From: Paragonimus westermani
Lineage: Eukaryota; Platyhelminthes; Trematoda; Plagiorchiida; Troglotrematidae
Assembly (NCBI GenBank): GCA_008508345.1
Contig: QNGE01002394.1
Span: forward strand, 46,033-110,032
Direction: 5' to 3'
DNA length: 64,000 nucleotides
Under the pieces are notes generated by a model. The model worked only from the letters and a program-made list of their open reading frames with translations, was not told the origin of the DNA and searched no databases. The position numbers and the translations under genes were made by a program. Below, in pieces: positions 54,948 to 64,000 of the stretch; within the stretch, counting starts at the first letter, position 1; every line of letters begins with the position of its first letter.

Positions 54948-57759
54948 CTAGTAATCAAAATGGCCTCGCACAATGTGCTGACAAATATCAACCTCTTTGG
55001 ATGATACACAACCTTCGTCGTCATTAGGAAAAGACCTTGATTACTGTTTGGGGAGCGAATAACAGAGCCATCCATTGGAGCGTTCGACTTTGGTTCAGCT
55101 GAGCACCAAAGCTTAAACCAATTCACCCCATTCCTGAGAACCCTCGTCAGCTGCTTACGTTCTTTTTAATATTCCAATAAAGTCCTCAAAAGAGGAGAAT
55201 AGTTAAAACAATAATAACCTAAAAAAATGCCATGCTTTGGAGATAAACGTTACTATTTGAGTAGTACGAATGAAGCGGTCCATTTGGGTGCCACAGAGTT
55301 AACAATTCTAGGCAAACTGTCTTAATCCACTCCAACGAGATGCACAAAATATACTTCTAGGACACCATCTGGTATTCCGTTTACATGGTCCGACAAAATG
55401 AATCTGGAGATAACAACAGCTTAGGAGGAATAATATCACACTTGAAAAGTGAAAGTAGTTGATATTGTTATAGTCTAAACTTTCAGAACAACTATATGCA
55501 GTGGCCTGAATATAAAAGACAGTTAATTTCATCTTCAACCAGCATGAGCGGTATACCCACTCTGTGATGGAATATATAAAACACCTTGTGCGCTCTACCT
55601 TTGATCACGTCTGTATAGTTCACGTCATTTGGAAAAAGTTTCGTAAATGGGTAAGTCAGGTATGTATAACAATGTAAGCGTTCCCATGGTTTCTGTCCAA
55701 CGTAAGAGCTCCATTTCAACAAGATGTACGGAAGTAAAATACAGGGTATGATCAGAGTGTCCACAGTTTGGTTCGTTGGGCGCTCAGTGCATTCACTCAT
55801 GAACACCATGTGCTGTTCGAGATAATAAAAAGTGAATCAATATTTCATAAGTCTTCCTTTTTACAAAACCATAAGAGACCCCTCAATAAGCCAAAATGTG
55901 AGCAAGACGTTTAAAAGTACATTTCGTGTAAACGACACCTCGTCAAAGAACTTGACTACAGCTTAATATAGCGGAGTACAACGCACAATTTAAACAGTGC
56001 AAATGATTTGCTACACTTTTGTATTCAATATACACTCCTTCCAAATCGATGGACTTGTAAGTGGCCTCGTACGTCCCGTTCATTTTATTCTGTTCATGTA
56101 CTGCGACTATGTGACTAGAGCCGGCATTTTGAAATAAGGATATCCCCAAGCGGCGCAGATGTAAACCACATGATCTTAAGTAAATTTTTGAACAAGTCTA
56201 CTCAAGGACCATACGTAATTCTCAAGGTGGTTAACTGCGTAATAATGCTTCGCAGGTTGCCCTAATAGAAAAAAACACTGACTTCTTAATAACGTGGAAC
56301 ATGAGCACAACTGTTAAAATTGCACTGAACAGTTTCCGAAAAATATATATCATCGTTGATGTGATTGCTGTACCTGAATACAGTGGAATACAATGCACAT
56401 TTGGAGCGATAAAAATGACCAACTGGAAGATTATGATCAATATGAGCTCATTTTACGCTTGAATTCTCTTCATAATGTTTAGGCATATTACACTCACCCA
56501 GCCCACCACCGTGTGACTATAGCCAGTGAACAATCGCGCACATTATTGCTATTGTCAAATCATGGTTTGAATGTTCCATTCAGATTAGCTAGAAAAACTT
56601 ACCCCAAGTACAGTCAGGATTCAAAATGTTCTTCAACTGGTACAGATAAGTACTACAAAGTATGGGAAAGTTACCTTGAAACAATTGCTTTTCAGATTTG
56701 TTAACCTGTCTCGAAGCGACTCAAAATCGTTCCTAAGAGTGAATGATGGAAAGACCTAAATTACTTTGATAATCCCAAGTAGCTCTCATGTATGCCAGTG
56801 TTCTTAGACATGTCACATGAATTCTCTGAAACGGATCCGTTCCAGACCGATGATTTCTGTATCATATAACAAATGAAACAACGCGTACCTTGAGGTGATC
56901 TGGAAAAAAGTTAATGTTCTATATATTACCTTCTAAACTTCCATCATTTCTTCCGGGAAATTTGTTGCGTTTCAGATGTGTAGCAATTGGTGAAACATTA
57001 TCAAAGACATTAGTTTTACGGCATGCTTGAAGTATCGCAAAATTAGTAAGACGTAGTTTTTAGCAAAACACCTTTTGCATCCTGTGTGAAAAAAGACGTG
57101 TTCATATCCAACATTCGGTTTCCGTCCTGAAACAAAATCGACAAATTCAAACAAATGCTGGACATACGAAACTTGGGTTTAAAAATGTTCGAATAGACGT
57201 TCACGAATTTAGCAAACATTATACGTGGACGTATGCGTAGCACACTACGGTAAAATAATATGGATATTATACATAAATGACCACACTCGTGAGACCATGC
57301 ATGACCTGATGATATATTGATATGTGTGTATCTATTGTCTGAACATATGAAAGGAAAACGGGTTTATCCTATTTTTCCCAGTTAACCATGCTCTAGTTCC
57401 GTATAACAACGAATGCATGAGTGGGAAACGAAAAGTATTTTTCGTCTGACTGCGTGTGCCGAATTTTTTTTATACGGCATTTGATTTCCGTCTGACCGCG
57501 TACGTCTTGCTAATGGAAATCATGCAGTAATTTAACGAAACAATCTGTGTTGTGCGGCCCAAAATTGCGTGAAAGGGTTCCTCTGAACCAGCCAAAGTCC
57601 AACAAATGAGTTGGGTGAAACACATATATGGTCCTAAAACATAACAATCTTGCAGAAACTTTGCGCCGGTTATAGCCATCTTTCAACGTACTGTTCAATC
57701 ACCGCAAGCGTTCAGTGCTTCGCTACTTTTCGTGTGCGCTGAAACTGTCCTGTGTCATC
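54948..57759. other. Stretch without assigned genes; some exon-like minus-strand frames
   Basis: Minus-strand frames at 55,943-56,149 (with LFQNAGSSHIVAVHEQNKMN and an aaaa|gtgtag donor), 55,492-55,809 and 54,938-55,126 have a gene-like residue mix, but I recognise no family and splice sites are weak. Nothing else is seen. Confidence 0.3.
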
Positions 57760-60700
57760 ATGTCTGACTTCGGTGTATCAACTGAGCAGCTGACCAAATC
57801 CGTGCACACTCAAATGCACGAACTCAGAGTCAGCAACTTTCGTCTCTGATTCAGACAAGTTAAAGCTCTCCTTCAAAAGGAATGCATAAAGTCACGAAAC
57901 ATGACGTACTTTTATTTCTACCCAGATCGCTGAGAAAGTCCCGGGTACTGTCGATAACATGCCTGAAGACGAACCCTACGACAGGTTCGTGGACACCTCA
58001 ATTGGCCGGGTAGGTGGCTCTAAACAACGATAGCCAGACAAACTATTTTCCGGAGTGGGGCTAGGCGACCTAGAGCCATCCCAGCTCCTGCGTCACGTGA
58101 AAACGCTTCTTTGAGGCAGAAAAATGAGGGAGACCAACATTCGACAGTTGTGAATAAAAAATCTACCAGCATCGATCATTGAGATTTAAGCTACTCCTAG
58201 CAGCGTTCTGCTTATCGAGAAGCTTGCAGAAGCAGCTGAAGGAATGCTGGATGTTCAACGTAGCTGTGCTACTCGGAATTAGGAACTTCGAATAGCCCTA
58301 GGAATCGTACTTGAATTGAAACCTCCTACGCAAATAATAAGAAGACCTGATACTGATAGCAGTAAGCAGTTGTTATTCATCAGTTGAGACGCCGAATTCA
58401 TGGATGTACAACAGTATTAATGAAATCACAGCTTGCCATTGGCTGATCTAATCAGCACATGCAAAATCATAAACTGTGTGTTAATTGTTGGAATACGGAA
58501 CAGATGAATTAGCAAATAACGGAAGGCACAACACTGAGACCGTTCGTCTAATCCTGATGTTGTATCTTCAACCCGATATTTCGATTGGCAGTTCGTCAGA
58601 CCTTCTGTTGTGTCGGGGTTTGGATGATCGGTGCATCGAGATTTCCACCACAGAAGCTCTGCGCATAGGCGGTGATAGCGACTGTTATCTCTGGTGTTCT
58701 CACCAAATATCGCCCTTTCTACATCTCTTACAAAGTCTCAGGCTACAACTCCCTAGTTGACACCGGTGCCGAGGCAAGCGTAATTCTGTGCCGCAGGTGA
58801 CTACCAATATTGTCAGCCTACTTCCTCTTTACAGGCCGCCAATGGGACACTGATGCAACCGTACCGTCGGCGTTCACTCATCCTTGACCTTGGACTACGG
58901 CGTCAGTCTCGCCGGACTTTTCTGGTGAAATACGTCCAGACAGCAATTCTTGATGCTTACCTTTCATCCCATTTCGGTCTCTTGGCTGACACCCGGCCTC
59001 ACAGGCATTTGCACACCTTGACTTCTCCAAACGCCGCGGGTAAGTTGATTAGCATGAATGTCATCAGAATCCACATACCGGCACCCAGGCTGTCATAATA
59101 CATTCAGCGAATCCAGCAATATCCGCAGCCGACAACTCCGTCGTATTACTCGCATCGTTTGAAACATGACATGAAACGAACCGTTGAATTAGGATAAATT
59201 GGTGGCCGTTCGCTTCAGACATCAACTTCCGGAAAAGCCTAGAATTGCTGAGGTTGAATTTGACCACATGCTCTAACTCAGTACTATCCACTCGTCCAGG
59301 AGTGCATGGTCTTCCCGTTTGCACCTGGTTCCTAAGAACATCGGGCGTTTGAAGATCATGCGACGATTTTTGAACCTTTAACAATACTACCGTAGCCGAC
59401 CGTTATCTCATTCCCCACATCCAGGATTTTTCCTTGGCTCTACATTTTAAGAGCAGTTTTTCAAAAATTGACTTAGTACGTGCGTACTACCACGTTCCCG
59501 TTGCGGAAAAATATAGTCCTAATACTGAGATTGCACCTCCATTTGGTACTTCAGCCTTAGAAATGCAGCCCAAACATTCCAGCGTTTTATAGATAGGGTT
59601 GTAAGTGTTTCGGATTTTGTCTTCGTTGCATTTGAGGATATTTCGGTCGCCAACCACACCTCGAAAGAACATAAGAAACATCCTCGTGTTTTGCTGAAGC
59701 GTCTGCACGAATACGAAGTCTCCATCAATTTGACAAAGTAGGTTTTTGACGTTTCCTCCCTCGAATTTCGTAGAGATTTTATAGACGCAGGTAGTATCAA
59801 AACCTTAGACACCAAAAGGCACCAGCGTTTTATTGGAGGTGTTGGCCGCTACCGTTGCTTCATTTCTCATTGCTCACAATCTTTGCAGTCCTCAACCAAT
59901 CTGCCCTGCCATTCCAAAAATGAGTTATTTTAATTCCAGAGGCGCTGCGAGCGTTCAACAACGTAGAGAAAGCGCTCAGCGACGCAATGATTCTCGCTTA
60001 TTTCAACCAATAGCTGACTGTTTGTCCGGTTCCTTTGATTGATGACTCCAACTATGCTGCCGGTGCGTTACTGTAAAAATGTGTCGGTGATGAACCACGA
60101 CCGGTATCATGTCGTTCCCGGAAGCTATCGCCCACACAAGCCATTTGTAGCACCTTTGGTCGTGGGCTGTTGCCATCTACTTGACCATTGGACAATTTTG
60201 TCGCCTGCTAGGAAGGGACTTCACTGTTTTAACAAGCCGTAAGTCTTCACTCTACGCCTTTTGTATCAAACAGAATGAATAGTCTCCTCGCAAAATTTGA
60301 CATCCCGATTTTGTAGCACGATTCACAGCAAACATCCGTCACATCGACGGAGACTCCGGTGTGGTTGTCAATGCGTTCTCAATACTACATATTAACGTGG
60401 TTTCTAGACCGCAAGGCAGGCCTCAAGAAAATTGCTGAAACTCAACAGTCAGATCATGACCTTCAATTCAATTGTAATGTTCACGTATCCCCTTGCCTTC
60501 TTTCAAATTCACTACTGTTTATGTTACTTCCACAGGTATTCCACGTCCAATCTTACCTCCCTCACTTCATCAACCCACTTTCCTCCATTTAAATTTCCTG
60601 TTCCATCTGTTGTCCGCACCACGCTGGAATTGATCACCGCTCGTTGTTTTTAGCTCAGTATGAACAAAGATGTACGCTGGTGAAATAAACCATGCCTTCA

Positions 60701-61260
60701 TCGTCCGAGGCGCAAGATGCATCGCCACGCACTGAGCCTCATGTCCGTCTTCGAGTAGGATACACAGTGTTCCACCGCTGGACTGGCTTACGGAACGGCG
60801 TTCTTCTCTGAGCTGTTCTTTTTGGACAAAACACACAAGTTGCAGTGGATCTGACGAACGACGCACGCCACTTCCACTCCCGCACAGAACCATTCTATGC
60901 TGTTTCAACCCGAGGGCGTTCCTGACCAACAAGTACTTGATGCCTCTTACTCATGATTTTGACCGTTGTGACTCAGTGCGGTGGTCACTCCGGCAATATC
61001 ACGATAATCCGTTCGAAATCATCTCATGAATTGGCGGAGCTTTCAACATCGAACATTCTGGAAAGAAAGTTACTACGAGTATTGATGGTCTCAAACCAGT
61101 TTCCACGCCACTGATGTCCCCGTGCAGTTGAACAACATAATTCAGACACGTCCATCTCACGCACACTCCACATGTCCAACTTTTCAGCTACAGGTGACAA
61201 TTATGACAGGAGGAGCAACTTGTCTCTTCCCGTCTGTCAAACAACCTGTAACTACATCAC
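57760..61260 (+). mobile_element. Wrecked CsRn1/Boudicca-like Gypsy element
   Basis: Plus-strand pieces in several frames, in the order of a Gypsy Gag-Pol: Gag start at 57,760 (MSDFGVSTEQLT), Gag middle (VGLGDLEPSQLLRHVKTL), protease region (AANGTLMQPYRRRSLILDLG, 58,840 on), RT (FSKIDLVRAYYHVPVAE near 59,460; RNAAQTFQRFIDRVV, then VAFEDISVA near 59,630 where YLDD-type is expected), RNase H (DDSNYAAGALL near 60,040), part of the integrase (60,620-60,930) and the integrase tail (WSLRQYHDNPFEIIS, then TTSIDGLKPV near 61,090). Most of the integrase core is missing, and stops are everywhere. No LTR was identified. The family is the trematode CsRn1/Boudicca type, named from memory. Confidence 0.7.
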
Positions 61261-63529
61261 CGTCATTATTCACCCGTCTAACTGCGTGCTCCTGCAGGCA
61301 TGTTACTTAGCTAGTCCGCTTTGTTTGTTAGCTTGTACAACTTTTCGCACCTAGCCTTGCAGGCAGCGAACTGATCCGTTTTCTCTTCTTTGGTTGCAAC
61401 CATACACATTTCCCTGAAGATTTTGTAATGCTGCGTGCATTCATTTTTTCTGGATCCCCGAATCCGCCACCGGTTTTTGCGCCTCGCTTTGTTAGAATAT
61501 TTCGTTCTTAGTTTTATCGTAGTACCATTACTGTCAGGTTTAATCCGAGGGTAAGTGAATCGATTTTGAACCCAGATGTGTTGAAAAGTATTCATTGTTC
61601 TCCGTGAAGCTAAGAGTTACATTCCTTAAGTACGGTCACAATGCACATTCAATCACGACTGTGCACCACATGTAACGACGGTAAAGAGAAGGTTGGAACT
61701 ATCTACTGCAAATGAACCGGATATTACTATCTATTATTCTCCATCGCGCAACACATCCGGTGATGTGGCTTTCGCTCCGAGCTTAAAACCCCCGTCGATT
61801 ACAGAACCATCCTCACCTTCCAACAATATATGACTTGAATGCACACAAGAAGAAATGGGTCTCCATTGTCTAACGTGGGTTGTGAAAACGAGTTCTCAGG
61901 TTTCTTGTCCATGTTGATACGTCGAGGCATGTGGACTGGAAATTTCAACGTGCAGACAAGATGTAATTCTGGTCAAACATACTCCGTGTTTGAAGTGTTG
62001 ATTGGGGTCACTCGGTGGACTGACTGGTCGCCATGGTTAAATTTGGAAACAGAAACAACTGTTCGTACTAACTTTCACCCAACTTTTCATCAGTTCTAAT
62101 AGCGGAACATCCTTTTTGTTCAAAAAGTTCAGCGAAATTGACTTAAACATCTTGGGAAGTCATAATGGTTTACTTGTCTATGAACATGATTATGTATTCC
62201 GGAGGAAACATTCGGTTCTAATCACACTAGAAGTTAGACGACTTAGACTGGCCTCGCAAAGCGGTTGAATCCTAACGTCCAAATTGGGTCAATCTTCTCA
62301 GCTTCCCTTTTGACGCCTGAAGTCGTTCTTCACGATACGATTCATGGTTAATTATCACCTATAACGTCAACCAATTTGGGGACTATTTTTCCATTATCAC
62401 TCTTCCTCATGACGGTGATCCATGTCAGAATGCTGAGGTGCAACAGGTGTTCTCTGCTGCCAGTTGTCTACCTGCCAGGCGACGACATCTGTCAACGTCT
62501 ACCTTTGCTTCTGTGGATTTGTCGTCTGACACAGTGGTTCGGCATTGTATTTGGCTGAATGCAGGTGGCGGCCTCCGTATGTCTAACCACAGATTTACTT
62601 CGATTGCCCAACTTAGTGGGGTCATTGAGTGGTGTGATGGTACAAGTTCACTGGGCAGATGGTTGGTCGCCGTTTGCGCGGGAGGTCATCAGCAGCATTG
62701 TCCCAAGTGTATGCTTTCCGAATAGGCTGGGCATAGTCTTACGGCTCTTGTGATCGACCGCCACACCGTCGGAAAGTTTGTGAAAAGCACGGTCCTGTGT
62801 TTGCCTACTTTTATCCGGAGCACTTTCCAGAACCGTATTCCTGGTGTCGTGGCCGATATTCCTGCACACGCTCTCTAGCTGCTTCTAGCCTGATCGATTC
62901 CTGGTGGGGTTGAGTGGGCATCATCCTCATAAATTGCTACTCCATTAGGCTCGTGTGAGTTGGTGCATGTTCATGCCTTGGGGCCTCTGGAATTAGAGAC
63001 CGGGTTTTAACCGGCTACCGAAACGGTCTCGAGTGAGTTACGCAGGTTTGGCGATGTGATTTGTACACTGCTACAGGTTTTCCTGTGCGATCCTCTTTAT
63101 TCATGGTCCCTGACACCTTCAAACATTTTAAACTTTGGAAGCCCGGTGTGCTGAGTACCCTAAAGGATTGTTGCAGGCGAAGCCCATTGAATCCGTCCCT
63201 ACGGACAAGGCCAAACATGTTGTCGTGAGGAATTTCAATGTCGACCTATCCAGTAATGTTCCAATTCAACAACGATCGATACTCGACAGTTTCGTCCTTC
63301 AGACATTTGTTCCTCGATCAAAGTTTTCGAACACGACCGTGCGAGCTCCGTTCAATTGACTGGTCAAGCACGTGCTACAGGGTGTGCGCAGTGAACTCAC
63401 CGGTAGTGTGGCGGGAACCGTCAGCGGTTTATCTGAAAGACGTAAATGCGGTAAACTCAATCACTTGAACACAGTTGGTCACTTCGGAATCACCAATTTG
63501 TGGTGGACCAGTAGATGTTCGCCCAACCC
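61261..63529. other. Stretch between two facing Gypsy remnants, unassigned
   Basis: It may hold the decayed LTRs of the two flanking copies, but I cannot align any part to another. Frames at 61,839-62,099, 62,438-62,725 and 63,135-63,359 (plus) have no recognised homology. Confidence 0.3.
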
Positions 63530-63877
63530 TCATCCAATAACGATTTGAAACGTCCTTCCTAGATCAATTTCGGAAAATAGTTGATCTAGCTTCCGCTGTT
63601 CAGAAACACCTACCCTGCTAAATAAGGCGTCTTTCAGCTTATCGTACGGCTGGTCATGAGGCATGTTGTCAATGAGATCCGAGACATCTTCGGCGATTTC
63701 AGTAGGGATAGATTGAACTGTGCAGGAGTACATCATGGTCTGTGACTTATTGCGCCTCGTTCGAAAGAGAGCTTCAACTTGACCGAACCACAAACAAGGG
63801 TTACTGATTCCAAATTCAGGCAGTTTGATGTACACGGATGCGGTCAGCTGCTCAGTTGAATCGTCGCAGTCGGACAT
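63530..63877 (-). pseudogene. gag: Gag start of a second CsRn1/Boudicca-like Gypsy
   Basis: The 115-codon minus-strand frame starts MSDCDDSTEQLTASVYIKLP and continues with WFGQVEALFRTR, VSDLIDNMPHDQPYDKLKDA and SEQRKLDQLFSEIDLG. These are the N-terminal Gag features of CsRn1/Boudicca-type elements (KLP.F...P..WF.Q.EA.F, and SEQ++L..L...E.LG). It agrees with the 57,760 copy where that is readable (NMPEDEPYDR). It runs into unrelated residues and a stop right after DLG, so it is truncated. The upstream part of the element would lie beyond 64,000. Confidence 0.75.
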
Positions 63878-64000
63878 ATCAGCAGCGGAAGATCTTTAAC
63901 ACGCAAAGTTAATGGGGCAATAAGGAAGTTGTGGTGATCAAACCGAACGCCAAAAAAATACACACAAGGTGGGGAAACAACCAGTTCGCCGGATAATGAA

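Overview
The window looks like a flatworm genome, most likely a trematode. It combines a eukaryotic gene split by introns with dense, mostly broken retrotransposons of types common in flukes: Ty3/Gypsy, Penelope-like, CR1-like and RTE-like. The base composition is not as AT-rich as I would expect of a schistosome, so a liver- or lung-fluke type genome fits better; this is inference. I saw no bacterial operons, CRISPR array, rRNA or convincing tRNA gene.

Positions 1-25,143 (minus strand) hold part of one recognisable host gene, methionine aminopeptidase 1 (MetAP1). Five coding blocks lie, in gene order, at 25,143-25,091, 25,051-24,997, 24,963-24,872, 18,153-18,066 and 1,374-1,243. The first three are separated by mini-introns of about 39 and 33 nt. 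The later introns run to about 6.7 and 16.7 kb and are filled with mobile DNA: a complete, apparently young Gypsy element (7,692-12,245, antisense to the gene) and several decayed Penelope-like elements (sense to the gene). The N-terminal zinc-finger exons, one central exon and the C-terminal exons were not found here.

Positions 28,560-36,600 (minus) are a nest of CR1-like LINEs. Family B has a PHD-like ORF1, an APE endonuclease and the first half of a reverse transcriptase (RT). A short 3' fragment of another LINE interrupts its ORF1. Its RT runs directly into a 5'-truncated family A copy, followed by a second, more decayed A fragment. Positions 39,985-43,740 (plus) hold a nearly intact RTE-like LINE (family C). 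Positions 43,907-44,681 are a 773-bp block bounded by single Ns and identical to 49,825-50,597, probably an assembly artefact. Positions 45,681-53,260 (plus) hold a long but dead family A LINE and the 3' end of a related copy, flanked by a diverged direct repeat.

Positions 54,060-64,000 hold a decayed solo LTR of the 7.7-kb Gypsy family, a long wrecked Gypsy element of the CsRn1/Boudicca kind (57,760-61,260, plus) and the start of the gag of a second copy facing it (63,877-63,530, minus). The only element that looks capable of recent movement is the Gypsy at 7,692-12,245: its LTRs differ at 3 of 313 positions and one uninterrupted frame encodes all Gag and Pol domains.
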